Below, in pieces: positions 19,427-28,875 of a stretch of 64,000 nucleotides of DNA. The stretch spans positions 1,774,154 to 1,838,153 of the forward strand of contig JAFLBH010000001.1 in the NCBI GenBank assembly GCA_017303905.1, given 5' to 3'. Position 1 is the first letter of the stretch. Every line of letters begins with the position of its first letter. The stretch is from Bacteroidota bacterium. GTDB lineage: Bacteria > Bacteroidota > Bacteroidia > B-17B0 > Aurantibacillaceae. The notes beneath the pieces were generated by a model, which saw only the letters and a list, made by a program, of their open reading frames with translations, was not told where the DNA came from and made no database searches. The translations under genes and the position numbers were made by a program.

Positions 19427-20599
19427 TTATTTCTCAGGCTTTGGAACGCTCATGATTAAATAAAGGGCAACCATCAAGGTCATTAAGGCGGTTGTCAAGA
19501 ATGCTTCAAAACCACCAAAATTATACCATACAATACCGGTAATAGAACTCGCCAGCATGGTGCATACACTTTGAAAGCCTGTATATAATCCAATCGCCGT
19601 AGCGGTATCTTTTTTATCGGCAATATTGGTAATCCAGGCTTTGGAAATTCCTTCTGTAGAGGCCGAGTAAACACCGTAAACAAAAAACATTGACAGCGTA
19701 AAGTAAATATTAGTACTCATCGACATACCAAAATAAACAATGGTGAATAAAAACAAACCAAATATATAAACCGTTTTTAAATTCAGTTTATCGGCAATGA
19801 TTCCTGCCGGAAGAGCAAACAGCGCATAAATTAAATTGTAGAAAATATATACCCCAACCACCATGGTGTCGCTTAATCCGGATTCTTTGGCTTTCAATAA
19901 TAGAAAAACATCAGAGCTGTTGAATAAGGTGAAAACCAAAAGACCAATAATTAATTTGCGGTATTGATCAGGTGCGGTTTTCCAATAATTTAGAAAGGAA
20001 AGTGATTTTACAATGGGTTTATCGGGATGTTTAGCTTTTGGTTTATCTTTTAGTAAAAAAGAAGCGGCAACGGCCAATACGCCCGGAATAAAGGCAATGT
20101 AAAATAAAGTAATATAATCTTCCGGAAAAAAGTAGAGATAGAGTAAAGCTAATAAGGGACCAATAAATGCGCCGGTAGTATCCATAGCCCGGTGAAAGCC
20201 AAAAACTTTTCCTTTGTTTTCTTTGGTGGATTCATCCGATAAAATAGCGTCTCTCGCTGCGGTTCGTATTCCTTTTCCCAAACGATCCAGTGTACGTGAA
20301 AAAAATATCCAAATCGGAAACGTAAACATCGCCATCATTGGGCGCGAGATACCACTTAAGGCGTATCCCAATTGAACAAAAGGCATACGTTTTCCCGTAA
20401 CGTCGGATAGTTTTCCGAAATAACCTTTGCTTAATCCTGCAGTTGCTTCTGCAATGCCTTCTAAAACACCAATGAGTACAACCGAAAAGCCAATGCTTTT
20501 TAAATACACCGGCATAATGGGATAAAGCATTTCACTGGCAACATCAGTAAATAAACTTACCAACGATAAAATCCAAACTGTTCTAGTAATGCCTTTCAA
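19427..20599 (-). CDS. MFS transporter
   Basis: 390 residues, about 12 hydrophobic segments, with the MFS loop motif after TM2 (KGYFGKLSDVTGKR) and a second-half copy (PAGIIADKLNLK). Drug or metabolite export is possible; no substrate can be assigned. It shares a strand and a 1-nt gap with chrA. Confidence 0.8.
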   Translation of the reverse strand: MKGITRTVWILSLVSLFTDVASEMLYPIMPVYLKSIGFSVVLIGVLEGIAEATAGLSKGYFGKLSDVTGKRMPFVQLGYALSGISRPMMAMFTFPIWIFFSRTLDRLGKGIRTAARDAILSDESTKENKGKVFGFHRAMDTTGAFIGPLLALLYLYFFPEDYITLFYIAFIPGVLAVAASFLLKDKPKAKHPDKPIVKSLSFLNYWKTAPDQYRKLIIGLLVFTLFNSSDVFLLLKAKESGLSDTMVVGVYIFYNLIYALFALPAGIIADKLNLKTVYIFGLFLFTIVYFGMSMSTNIYFTLSMFFVYGVYSASTEGISKAWITNIADKKDTATAIGLYTGFQSVCTMLASSITGIVWYNFGGFEAFLTTALMTLMVALYLIMSVPKPEK

Positions 20600-20635
20600 T
20601 GCTTGCTATTTTTACAAATGTAATGTTTAATGCAT

Positions 20636-20667
20636 AAAAAAAGCCGCGAATTCATCACGGCTTTAAA
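20636..20667 (-). terminator. rho-independent terminator after hpf
   Basis: Stem AAAGCCGC ... GTGATGAATTCGCGGC form with A-run/T-run ends, just after the hpf stop (20686 on the minus strand). It can also serve the MFS promoter side. Confidence 0.7.
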
Positions 20668-20685
20668 ATTTAATTTCGGAATATA

Positions 20686-20985
20686 TTATTTAGCGAAATC
20701 TTTTTCTTTATGTTTTTTGATTTGTGTTTTAAGCGCATCACAAGCCGTGTCTACAGCTTCTTCAAATGTTGAGCATTGTTTCTTTGCGAATAATTCGTGA
20801 CCCGGAGCGTGCAATTTAATCTCCGCCACTTTATTGTTACTGTTATCTGCTTTATCTAATCGTAAAATAACATCACAATTAATTAAGCCTTCATGAAAGG
20901 TTTTAAGTTTTCCTACTTTTTCTTCAACGTGAGCAATTAATTTTTTGTCTGCATCAAAGTGTACTGATTGAATGTTTGTTTCCAT
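20686..20985 (-). CDS. hpf: ribosome hibernation-promoting factor (HPF/RaiA, short form)
   Basis: 99 residues with the beta-alpha-beta-beta-beta-alpha pattern of short HPF: NIQSVHFDADKKLIAHVEEKVGKL, then CDVILRLDKADNSNNKVAEIKL and TFEEAVDTACDALKTQIKKHKEK. It binds the 30S decoding region when growth slows. It is preceded by a strong Shine-Dalgarno (20994-21000), and lies next to xerC and rpsU, an order that recurs in Bacteroidota. Confidence 0.88.
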   Translation of the reverse strand: METNIQSVHFDADKKLIAHVEEKVGKLKTFHEGLINCDVILRLDKADNSNNKVAEIKLHAPGHELFAKKQCSTFEEAVDTACDALKTQIKKHKEKDFAK

Positions 20986-20993
20986 GATTTTTT

Positions 20994-21000
20994 TCCTCCT
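20994..21000 (-). promoter_or_regulatory. strong Shine-Dalgarno of hpf
   Basis: AGGAGGA on the minus strand, 8 nt before the ATG. Strong SD sequences are rare in Bacteroidota, where the anti-SD is held by bS21/bS18/bS6 on the 30S. Confidence 0.75.
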
Positions 21001-21011
21001 TTTATTTTTAA

Positions 21012-21905
21012 TTAATCACCCGAACGCGGGTGCGCTTGTTTGTATGTTTTTTTTAGTTTGTCAATCGAATTGTGTGTGTATATCTGAGTAGCGGATAAGT
21101 TACTATGACCCAATAATTCTTTCACCGCATTAATATCGGCTCCGTTATTCAATAAATGTGTAGCGAATGTGTGGCGCAAAACGTGAGGACTTTTTTTACC
21201 GAGGGTAGTCACAGTGCCTAAATACTTGTTTACGATTTTATAAACCTCTGCCTCTTTCAATGCCTTGTCTTTTTTAGTTACAAATAGAAATGAGTTCACT
21301 AAACCCTCATTCTTTTTTACTTGTAAATAGGCTTCCAGGTTGCGTTTTAGCTCTAAAGAAACCGGTAAAATTCTTTCTTTATTTCGTTTCCCCAATACCT
21401 TAATAGTAAGGTTGTAAAAATCAATATCTTGCTCTTTAAGGCTACAAAGTTCAGCTCTTCTGAATCCGGTTTGATACAGAATATCCAATACTAATTTATC
21501 ACGCTGTCCTTCAAAGCCTTCTTCAAAAGAAATTTTGGAAAACAGGTCGCTCATTTGGTTTTCATCCACAAAAACAGGGAGCTTTTTTGGTGTTTTTGGT
21601 CCTTGTATTTTTTGTAAAGGATTGATGCTTATATGATTGTTTCGGAGTAAGAATTTGTAGAACGATTTTAAAGCAGAGATCTTACGGTTAACGGTGCGGG
21701 CTGTTAGTCCGGAATCAATGAGTTCAGCAATCCAGGCTCTGATGTTAAGATAGGAAACAAGGGTAAAATCGGCGGGATTAATTTCCCGTTCTAAGTATGC
21801 TTGAAATTGCTGTAAATCGTTTTGGTAGGAGAGAGCGGTGTGCTTGGAGAACTTCTTTTCGTGCGCGATATAATCTAAAAAGTTATGTAGAAGCGTATCG
21901 GCCAT
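21012..21905 (-). CDS. xerC: XerC/XerD-family tyrosine recombinase
   Basis: 297-residue site-specific recombinase. N-terminal SAM-like core-binding domain about 1-90; catalytic domain with Arg in TGFRRAEL, Lys in [22 protein letters not shown] (HxxR), LGHSNL and the Tyr in TQIYTH. The gene sits between rpsU and hpf, a chromosomal position typical for the dimer-resolution recombinase. It lacks the extra helix insertion expected in integron integrases, so it is not the enzyme of the array at 37-64 kb. Confidence 0.85.
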   Translation of the reverse strand: MADTLLHNFLDYIAHEKKFSKHTALSYQNDLQQFQAYLEREINPADFTLVSYLNIRAWIAELIDSGLTARTVNRKISALKSFYKFLLRNNHISINPLQKIQGPKTPKKLPVFVDENQMSDLFSKISFEEGFEGQRDKLVLDILYQTGFRRAELCSLKEQDIDFYNLTIKVLGKRNKERILPVSLELKRNLEAYLQVKKNEGLVNSFLFVTKKDKALKEAEVYKIVNKYLGTVTTLGKKSPHVLRHTFATHLLNNGADINAVKELLGHSNLSATQIYTHNSIDKLKKTYKQAHPRSGD

Positions 21906-21914
21906 AAAATAAAA

Positions 21915-21951
21915 ATTCCTGAATCGAAGTTATAGAATTCAATTCAGGAAT
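21915..21951. repeat. 10-bp inverted repeat between rpsU and xerC
   Basis: ATTCCTGAAT (21915-21924) and ATTCAGGAAT (21942-21951), a perfect stem with a 17-nt loop. It could be an attenuator or processing site between rpsU and xerC. There is no clear T-run. Confidence 0.45.
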
Positions 21952-21999
21952 GCAATGAGAATGCCCAAAGGCAATATGATATTAAACAGTTTTTAACTG

Positions 22000-22197
22000 T
22001 TATTTTTCGATTTCTCCGTTTTGAAGCTTTTGCTTGTAAACCGCTTTAATGATTTCTTCACGGCGACGAACAGAAGGCTTAGTAAACTTTTGACGAGCGC
22101 GTAATTGCTTTACAACACCGGTTTTTTCAAACTTCTTCTTAAACTTTTTTAAGGCCTTTTCAATGGTATCGCCTTCTTTAACTTGTACTATTAACAT
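22000..22197 (-). CDS. rpsU: 30S ribosomal protein bS21
   Basis: 65 residues, highly basic, starting MLIVQVKEGDTIEKALKKFK with a conserved RRREEIIKAVYK end. In Bacteroidota bS21 helps cover the 16S anti-Shine-Dalgarno. Its own gene keeps a clear SD (22204-22210), which is thought to allow autoregulation. Upstream of xerC-hpf. Confidence 0.93.
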   Translation of the reverse strand: MLIVQVKEGDTIEKALKKFKKKFEKTGVVKQLRARQKFTKPSVRRREEIIKAVYKQKLQNGEIEK

Positions 22198-22203
22198 TAT
22201 TTT

Positions 22204-22210
22204 CTCCTTT
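22204..22210 (-). promoter_or_regulatory. Shine-Dalgarno of rpsU
   Basis: AAAGGAG on the minus strand, 6 nt before the ATG. It fits the exception made for rpsU in many Bacteroidota, where free bS21-lacking ribosomes can read it. Confidence 0.7.
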
Positions 22211-22305
22211 AAATTAGGACTGCAAATATAAGTAAATTAAGAATTAGTGCAAGAATTTTTCCTCTGTTTTTTGGTAAAAAGTTGAAAACTTACACTATGC
22301 TTAAC

Positions 22306-24819
22306 TTATTGATTGTCATTTTCTTGTGATCCCTTCGGTTTTAGCCTCCTGAAAAACACAAATAATATCCCGCAAAACACTATTCCGCCAATACTCATAT
22401 AGGTGCCTTTTACGGCTAATCTCAATTCATAGTTTAACTCAATCTGATGATTGCCTTTTGCTAGATAAATGCCGGTCATGCCGCAGTTCAAATACAGCTT
22501 TTCTACTTCTTTTCCATCCACTATTAAATGCCATCCTTTATCCCATGGAAACGATAAATACATCACTTTGTTTTCGGATACATTCGCTGTTCCTGTAATT
22601 TTCTTTTCGCTGAATAAAGTAACGTTTAACGAATCCTTTCTCAAATTATTTAAACTTGCTCTATAAGTATCCCAATTAAAAGTTCGTGCCAACATGGTAT
22701 CGGCAAGATTATAATGTTTTAATCCCGGAGCATTCGCTACTTCTTCATCTTTAATCACGCATGTACTAAAGCTTACAAATTCACGTAGTCCCATGGAGAT
22801 TTTTTCGAATTCGCTTTGGGTCATGTAAGTATCGTAAGTATAGCCGAATGGTAAATCAAATTTGCTTTTCAATACAACTACATCACCAAATTTATTTAAA
22901 GAATCATGACTCATTTTCCACATTGGATTATTCGTCACTTTCGTCATAATGTACTTCACGTTATTAAGTGATTCCATGAAAGGCTTATTAATTAATCCAG
23001 GAACCCAGCGCGACTCATATTCATTTTCTTTGTTAATCACACCATAGGAGCGCATGTAATTAATGAAATGCATCTGAGACCATGAGTTATATGATGAGGT
23101 ACTGTAATACCCATGGTATTTGTGATCATTTAAACTACCGTGCATTGCACCGGAAGAATAATAACTTTTATCAATCCGGTAGAATGGTGATTTTTCGATA
23201 CTCTTGATAAAGGCTACAGCTTCTTTAGAGTAATCGTTATAACCCACTTTCTCGGTTAATTCACGCTTTAAAATTGGATTACGGCGATTCACAGATAATC
23301 CTGCCATGTAAATGGCTTCAAATGATACAACAGCCAGAATCACATATTTTAAATTGTTTACGTTTTTCGATTTTCCTAATACAAAAATTAAAGCGGCGTA
23401 CGCAAGCAATAAAACTTTTACAACAGTAGATACAGTTTCATCTACCAATTGTTTTCCGCCTGCCATGCGTTGGTATTCTTTAAAATAAGGATACATTTCC
23501 AGAATTAACCATAGTAATAATGTACCGCCTAATACCATTAAATTGATTTTTCTGTGTTTTAGTATAATATCAAGCGAGTAAACAGAAAATAAAATGAAGA
23601 CAATGGAAATGAAGAAGGAATAAGCACGGTAGTAATCACCGGTAAATAACCAAATCGCATAACGGAAATAAGGGAAAATGGTTGGAAGAATGACAAACGC
23701 TGCTAACACAATATACCAGGTGCGTTTTTTCTTTTCAATAAATCCAAATACTTGCGGGAACAAAAGAAGGGATATAATTCCGCAATAAGATAATGGGGCT
23801 TCCAAAAAATTACCCCAATTTTTTTGTACAAATTGTCCGTTTTCAACGACACCATTTATCGAATAATCATTCCCGCTTCCTAATAAATCACTCGAAAATA
23901 ATCGCATGATGGAAGCACCGAATTGTTCTTTTTCCGCTAAATGAAAAATGGATTGTCCGGCCAGTTTATCAAAGTAAGAGTTACCGCCGCTACCGCGCGG
24001 ACTCTCCAATAACTGAATCATTGTTTCCAATAAAAACGGACCGCTTAATAATAATCCTGCTCCTCCCAATAAAATAAGTTTACCGTACATGATTAATAAA
24101 TCTTTGTAGGTTTTTGTTGGGTCTTGCATGATTCGGAAAGCAATGTATACGGCTAAGAATAATCCGAAAATGTATAAGTTAAATGGCATGGAAATCGCCA
24201 CTAAAAAGATGGTTAGAACAAATAAAAACCATTTTCCTCTCTGATAAAATAACTCGAAGCCTAATAACAACATCGCTACGTTTAACGCTTCATAGGTAAA
24301 TAAATACCAGCATGCGCCGATAATCATGAAGCCGCAGAATGAAAATAAAACACCGCCTAAAATCGCAGAGAAGTTAGAAACCTTTAATGTTTTTAAAAAC
24401 ATAAAGAAAACCACTCCGCCTAAAATAAGTTTGCTTAACTCTAAATAAATAAAGGATTGCGGAATGTACTTCGTGCCGAACAAATACGAAATAATTATAA
24501 ACGGATCACGTGTTAATCCTGCAAATACACTTTGTCCCATTCCCTCTGCAAACGACCAGGTTGGTACACCGTTTTGCGCGAAGTAATTCGCCATGTAATA
24601 GTGGTAAGGCAAAGTACCATTCAGGGTATCACTTCCAATATCCTTAAATAAGAATATTTTATTTTGAAGTAAGTAATCTTTAAAAACAAAAAATGCAATC
24701 AGTGAAATTAAACCAAAACAAACCCAAATGGCTTTACTTCCCAGATTCTCAAAAAAATCAGGGGTGTTTATAACGGGTTCGCTGGTTGTGGCATTTGTAT
24801 TTGCTTTTTTTACAGCCAT
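22306..24819 (-). CDS. YfhO-like multi-pass membrane protein
   Basis: 837 residues with about 12-14 hydrophobic helices in the first 520 residues and a soluble domain before a final helix. The pattern, with an early GTLPYHYYMANYF and a late MYLSFPWDKGWHLIVDGK, fits the YfhO family (GT-C-like membrane proteins with roles in glycosylation of cell-envelope polymers). Substrate unknown. It precedes the LOG gene on the same strand. Confidence 0.75.
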   Translation of the reverse strand: MAVKKANTNATTSEPVINTPDFFENLGSKAIWVCFGLISLIAFFVFKDYLLQNKIFLFKDIGSDTLNGTLPYHYYMANYFAQNGVPTWSFAEGMGQSVFAGLTRDPFIIISYLFGTKYIPQSFIYLELSKLILGGVVFFMFLKTLKVSNFSAILGGVLFSFCGFMIIGACWYLFTYEALNVAMLLLGFELFYQRGKWFLFVLTIFLVAISMPFNLYIFGLFLAVYIAFRIMQDPTKTYKDLLIMYGKLILLGGAGLLLSGPFLLETMIQLLESPRGSGGNSYFDKLAGQSIFHLAEKEQFGASIMRLFSSDLLGSGNDYSINGVVENGQFVQKNWGNFLEAPLSYCGIISLLLFPQVFGFIEKKKRTWYIVLAAFVILPTIFPYFRYAIWLFTGDYYRAYSFFISIVFILFSVYSLDIILKHRKINLMVLGGTLLLWLILEMYPYFKEYQRMAGGKQLVDETVSTVVKVLLLAYAALIFVLGKSKNVNNLKYVILAVVSFEAIYMAGLSVNRRNPILKRELTEKVGYNDYSKEAVAFIKSIEKSPFYRIDKSYYSSGAMHGSLNDHKYHGYYSTSSYNSWSQMHFINYMRSYGVINKENEYESRWVPGLINKPFMESLNNVKYIMTKVTNNPMWKMSHDSLNKFGDVVVLKSKFDLPFGYTYDTYMTQSEFEKISMGLREFVSFSTCVIKDEEVANAPGLKHYNLADTMLARTFNWDTYRASLNNLRKDSLNVTLFSEKKITGTANVSENKVMYLSFPWDKGWHLIVDGKEVEKLYLNCGMTGIYLAKGNHQIELNYELRLAVKGTYMSIGGIVFCGILFVFFRRLKPKGSQENDNQ

Positions 24820-24831
24820 AAAAAAATAGAG

Positions 24832-25545
24832 TTAGAAGTTTGGTTTCAATAAGTATTTGCTGTAGAAATCCACAATATGCTTCACAGCTTCATCAGCGGT
24901 ATCTACAATTTTAAACAATTCAAGATCGACAGCATTAATGTTATGTTCCTTTTCCAGCATGGTGTGTTTCATCCATTCAATTAATCCGGTCCAATATTCT
25001 TTCCCTACCAAAACAACAGGAAACTGCGCGATTTTATGTGTTTGTACTAAGGTTAAAGCTTCAAATAATTCATCCATGGTTCCCATTCCTCCGGGCATAC
25101 CAATAAATCCTTGTGAGTATTTTAAGAAGATGGTTTTGCGCACAAAGAAATAATGAAAGTCAATACTCTTATCTCGGTCGATAAAATCATTGGGCTTCTG
25201 TTCGAAGGGTAATTCAATATTCAAGCCTACTGATTTTCCTCCCCCGCGTTTTGCACCTTTGTTGGCGGCTTCCATAATACCCGGACCGCCACCGGTGATA
25301 ACACCGTAACCTTCTTGTGTTAATTTGTAAGCAATATCTTCGGCTAGAAGAAAATACTTATTATCCGGCTTTGTGCGTGCAGATCCAAAAATGGATACAC
25401 ACGGTCCAATTTTACTCATCTTTTCAAAACCCTCTACAAACTCACTCATGATTTTGAAAATCTGCCAGCTGTCGGATGCTTTTATATCGTTCCAATCCTT
25501 TTCTGCAAAGGCTTTACGTATTTTTTCTTCTGATTTTTCGCTCAT
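24832..25545 (-). CDS. LOG-family (TIGR00730) Rossmann protein
   Basis: 237 residues with GGGPGIMEAANKGA and PGGMGTMDELFE, the phosphoribosyl-hydrolase motifs of the LOG family. In plants and some bacteria LOG cleaves cytokinin riboside monophosphate; several bacterial members act on other nucleotides. A role in nucleotide salvage is possible but not shown. Confidence 0.8.
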   Translation of the reverse strand: MSEKSEEKIRKAFAEKDWNDIKASDSWQIFKIMSEFVEGFEKMSKIGPCVSIFGSARTKPDNKYFLLAEDIAYKLTQEGYGVITGGGPGIMEAANKGAKRGGGKSVGLNIELPFEQKPNDFIDRDKSIDFHYFFVRKTIFLKYSQGFIGMPGGMGTMDELFEALTLVQTHKIAQFPVVLVGKEYWTGLIEWMKHTMLEKEHNINAVDLELFKIVDTADEAVKHIVDFYSKYLLKPNF

Positions 25546-25593
25546 AAAAAATTAAGTTTAAAAGTACAAAAATTAATTCTAATAGGGAGGGAC

Positions 25594-26010
25594 TTATCGC
25601 TTAATAAATTCAAGATAATCCTGCAATAAGATGGTTGCGCTCACCATATCAACCGTTTCCTTGTTTTGACGGTCTTTTTTCTTTAAACCGCCCATCAACA
25701 TAGCCTGCTGTGCAAGAGCTGAGGTAAATCTTTCGTCGTAACGTTCAATTTTTATTGAAGGGAATTTCTTCGTTAAATGTTTCACAAAAGGTTCAATAAA
25801 ACGCGCACTGTTTGAAGCCTCATTCATTAAGGTTTTAGGTTCTCCCACAACAATACACTCAACCGCTTCTTTTTTTAAATAGTCTTCTAAAAACTGTATT
25901 AAATCTTTGCTGTGTACAGTTGTAAGTCCGCTCGCAATCATTTGTAATGGATCGGTAACGGCTAATCCAACACGTTTACTTCCGTAGTCAATGGCTAAAA
26001 TACGCGGCAT
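25594..26010 (-). CDS. ruvX: Holliday junction resolvase-like protein RuvX (YqgF)
   Basis: 138 residues with RNase H-like fold motifs: N-terminal LAIDYGSKRVGLAVTD (catalytic Asp), VVGEPKTL, and YDERFTSALAQ with a late DMVSATILLQDYL. YqgF takes part in 16S pre-rRNA 5' processing. It is divergent from pfkA. Confidence 0.88.
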   Translation of the reverse strand: MPRILAIDYGSKRVGLAVTDPLQMIASGLTTVHSKDLIQFLEDYLKKEAVECIVVGEPKTLMNEASNSARFIEPFVKHLTKKFPSIKIERYDERFTSALAQQAMLMGGLKKKDRQNKETVDMVSATILLQDYLEFIKR

Positions 26011-26046
26011 TCCGTAAATTTAAGTGTTTTTTGGCGATATTAAGTT

Positions 26047-26054
26047 TATCTTTG
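26047..26054 (+). promoter_or_regulatory. -7 box upstream of pfkA
   Basis: TATCTTTG, an exact TAnnTTTG match 15 nt before the pfkA ATG. No good TTTG is present at the 19-21-nt distance, so this is a partial promoter call. Confidence 0.4.
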
Positions 26055-26068
26055 ACTAGAGAAAATCC

Positions 26069-27037
26069 ATGAAAAAAATCGGAATCATAACATCAGGCGG
26101 CGACTCACCCGGAATGAACGCTTGTATTCGTGCTGTTGTGCGAACTGCTGTACATCAAAATATCGAAGTGCTGGGATTTTATAAGGGTTATGAAGGAATT
26201 ATTGATAACAATTTTGTGAAGCTCGATACAACTTCTGTTTCCGGTATTATTCAACGCGGCGGTACCATTTTAAAAACGGCGCGTAGTCAGCGTTTCATGA
26301 CCGAGGAAGGGATAAACCAAGCAGCAAATAATTTAAAGCAAAACGGCATAGAAGGAATGGTAATCATAGGCGGTGATGGAAGCTTTAAAGGCGCTATCGA
26401 ATTATCGAAACACATCAATATTCCAATTGTGGGTTGTGCGGGTACAATTGATAACGATTTAATTGGAACGGATTTTACGATTGGTTACGATACTGCCATC
26501 AATACAGTTGTGGAAGCTGTGGATAAAATCCGCGATACAGCTGAAAGTCATGATCGTGTTTTTGTAATTGAAGTGATGGGGCGGGATGCAGGATTAATTG
26601 CCTTGAGAAGCGCGATTGCATGCGGTGCGGAAGCTTTATTGGTTCCGGAAATGAAAAACGATATTAATACTTTAATGACCAAAATAAAAAATTGGCGAAG
26701 TTCTAAGTCGAGTAAAATTGTCATTGTAGCGGAAGGCGAAGAATTTGGTGGTGCGTATAAAGTGGGTGACTTAATCAGAAAAACATGTCCGGAGTTTGAC
26801 GTGCGTGTGACTGTATTGGGTCACATTCAACGTGGAGGCAATCCAACCTGTATGGAAAGGGTAAACGCAAGTTTGGTAGGATACAATGCGGTTTTGGCAT
26901 TAATGAACGGACATAAAAACGAAATGATTGGAATTGTCAATAAAAAAATCACTTACACACCATTTGAGAAAGCGGTAAAACATATCGAGAAATTAGACGA
27001 TGGTTTACTGAATATGATAGAAATATTATCAAGTTAA
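26069..27037 (+). CDS. pfkA: ATP-dependent 6-phosphofructokinase
   Basis: 322 residues. Glycolytic fructose-6-phosphate kinase with GGDSPGMNA (ATP/phosphate loop), GGDGS, and catalytic GTIDNDLIGTD; MGRDAG and GHIQRGG complete the sugar-phosphate site. The Gly after GGDG points to the ATP form rather than the PPi form. Followed after 3 nt by a TPR gene. Confidence 0.92.
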   Translation: MKKIGIITSGGDSPGMNACIRAVVRTAVHQNIEVLGFYKGYEGIIDNNFVKLDTTSVSGIIQRGGTILKTARSQRFMTEEGINQAANNLKQNGIEGMVIIGGDGSFKGAIELSKHINIPIVGCAGTIDNDLIGTDFTIGYDTAINTVVEAVDKIRDTAESHDRVFVIEVMGRDAGLIALRSAIACGAEALLVPEMKNDINTLMTKIKNWRSSKSSKIVIVAEGEEFGGAYKVGDLIRKTCPEFDVRVTVLGHIQRGGNPTCMERVNASLVGYNAVLALMNGHKNEMIGIVNKKITYTPFEKAVKHIEKLDDGLLNMIEILSS

Positions 27038-27040
27038 TCT

Positions 27041-28456
27041 ATGAAGAAAATTTTTGTAATTAGTTTATTATTGTCGTTGAATTTAGCGGCACAAACTCCT
27101 GATGTTCGTGATCATTTTAAAACGGCATTTGATTTGTATGAATCTGGAAAATATCAGGATGCGATTATTGAATACAGCACCTATTTAGTAAAGAATCCCG
27201 ATGATGAGGCGGCGTATTACAACCGCGCTTTGGCGAAATACATGATGACGGATTATAAAGATGCTCTCATTGATTATAATACCAGTATAGAAAAAGGTCG
27301 TAAAAAGTTTGATGCTGTTTACGGAAAAGGATTGTGTTGGTTTTATTTAAAGAATTATGATGATGCCATTAAAGAATTTGATAAATCTCTCGCTATTAAT
27401 CCATCTCATGGTAAATCTTATATTTTCAAAGCAGCTGCTTTGCATATTCAGGATAAAAACAAAGAGGCTTTACCAATCGTAAACAAAGGAATTGAATTAG
27501 ATCCGAAATACGAGTGGGGTTATTTTTACAGAAGTAAAATTAAATTTTACACCAATGATTTAAAAGGTGCTTTAGCGGATGCGCAAAAATCAATAGAGAT
27601 AAAGCCTAATAATGAGTTTTATTTTCAGAGGGGATTTGTACAGTTGGAATTAAAAAATTACGAAGCATCAGTCGTAGATTATGATACGGTAATTAAACAT
27701 AATGTAAAGGATGCCGACGCATGGTATAATCGCGGTTTATGTAAATTGGATTTAAAGAAATATGAAGAAGCAAAATTCGATTTTGATAAATCCATTGAAA
27801 TTAATCCCACTAAATCGGATGCATATCACAATAGAGCGCTCTGTAAATATTATTTGTTATCGTATAAGGATGCTATAACAGATTTTAATGCCGCAATCGA
27901 TTTGAGTCCGAAGTTTTATAAAGCTTATACCTACCGTGGTGCCGCTTTGTATCATTTAAAACAATATCAGGATGCTTTGGCTGATTTAAATAAATCCATT
28001 ACCATTAAAAAGGATTATGAGAGTTCGTATTACTATCGCGCAATGATTAAATACATGCTGGTAAATGATACGGGAGCGATTAATGATTGTAATGTTGCGC
28101 TTAGTTACCGCAAAAGTTACGATACTTATTTGCAACGCGGTTTAAGCAAATACCAAATGAAAGATTATAACGGAGCTTTATTGGATTATGATGAGGCTAT
28201 TAAGTTAAATCCTAAGTATGCGCGCGCATTTTTAGAGAGAGGGATTTGTTATTACACACAGCAAATCGATAACATGGCGATTATGGAATTCACCAAAGCG
28301 ATTGAAATAAAACCGGATTACGGCGAGGCTTATTACTACCGTGCTTTATCGGAAAACTATTCGGGTAAAAAAGACGAAAGCTGTAAAGACTTTAAAAAAG
28401 CTATTGATTTCAAATACGAAAAGGCCGCTGTTAAAATGGCTGAGGTTTGTAAGTAG
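27041..28456 (+). CDS. exported tetratricopeptide-repeat protein
   Basis: 471 residues with a signal peptide (about 1-18) and about 11-12 TPR units (for example AYYNRALAKYMMTDYKDALIDYN, cut here to its pattern Y-N-R-A-L-x8-Y-x-x-A-L). Likely a periplasmic scaffold for protein-protein contacts. It directly follows pfkA. Confidence 0.8.
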   Translation: MKKIFVISLLLSLNLAAQTPDVRDHFKTAFDLYESGKYQDAIIEYSTYLVKNPDDEAAYYNRALAKYMMTDYKDALIDYNTSIEKGRKKFDAVYGKGLCWFYLKNYDDAIKEFDKSLAINPSHGKSYIFKAAALHIQDKNKEALPIVNKGIELDPKYEWGYFYRSKIKFYTNDLKGALADAQKSIEIKPNNEFYFQRGFVQLELKNYEASVVDYDTVIKHNVKDADAWYNRGLCKLDLKKYEEAKFDFDKSIEINPTKSDAYHNRALCKYYLLSYKDAITDFNAAIDLSPKFYKAYTYRGAALYHLKQYQDALADLNKSITIKKDYESSYYYRAMIKYMLVNDTGAINDCNVALSYRKSYDTYLQRGLSKYQMKDYNGALLDYDEAIKLNPKYARAFLERGICYYTQQIDNMAIMEFTKAIEIKPDYGEAYYYRALSENYSGKKDESCKDFKKAIDFKYEKAAVKMAEVCK

Positions 28457-28493
28457 AGGAAAGAGTTCGTAGTGGGGAGTTCGAAGTTAAACG

Positions 28494-28814
28494 TTATACA
28501 AAATAAGGCTCAACCTTCGATCTAATTTCATCAATTAATTCCGGATCCATAAACTTGTAATCATCATAAATCTCGAGAATAATTATTCGTTTATTTTCTG
28601 ATTCTAGTGGAAAATTTGCATTGATTTTTTCTTTGTGTTTTTTTTCCATCACAAAGATTAGATCTGCCCAATTTAGGGTTTTTGCAGATAATTTAATTCG
28701 CGCCGAGGATTCAGTTCCTGCCGAACGAACTTGAATGCCGCTATGTTTTTTATAGATTTCTTCAGCAGTAGGACTGCGCCAAAGATTTCGACTACATACA
28801 AAAAGAACATTCAT
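28494..28814 (-). CDS. low-molecular-weight phosphatase-like protein
   Basis: 106 residues from the ATG at 28814 (MNVLFVCSRN). The P-loop is CSRNLWRSPTAE (C-x5-R-S), as in LMW protein tyrosine phosphatases and arsenate reductases; the late DPELIDEI region does not carry the classical DP general acid in the usual place (a DPELI is present). The protein is short for an LMW-PTP (about 150 residues), so activity is uncertain. Confidence 0.65.
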   Translation of the reverse strand: MNVLFVCSRNLWRSPTAEEIYKKHSGIQVRSAGTESSARIKLSAKTLNWADLIFVMEKKHKEKINANFPLESENKRIIILEIYDDYKFMDPELIDEIRSKVEPYFV

Positions 28815-28875
28815 TAAGTTATAGTTTTTGATTTTTATACTATCAACTCCCAACCCCGAATTCCCAACTGTAAAA

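Noticed and set aside
21012..21905. XerC-like recombinase as the integron integrase
   Set aside because: It sits 15 kb away between rpsU and hpf, the usual place for the chromosomal dimer-resolution enzyme, and has no integron-specific insertion that I can see.
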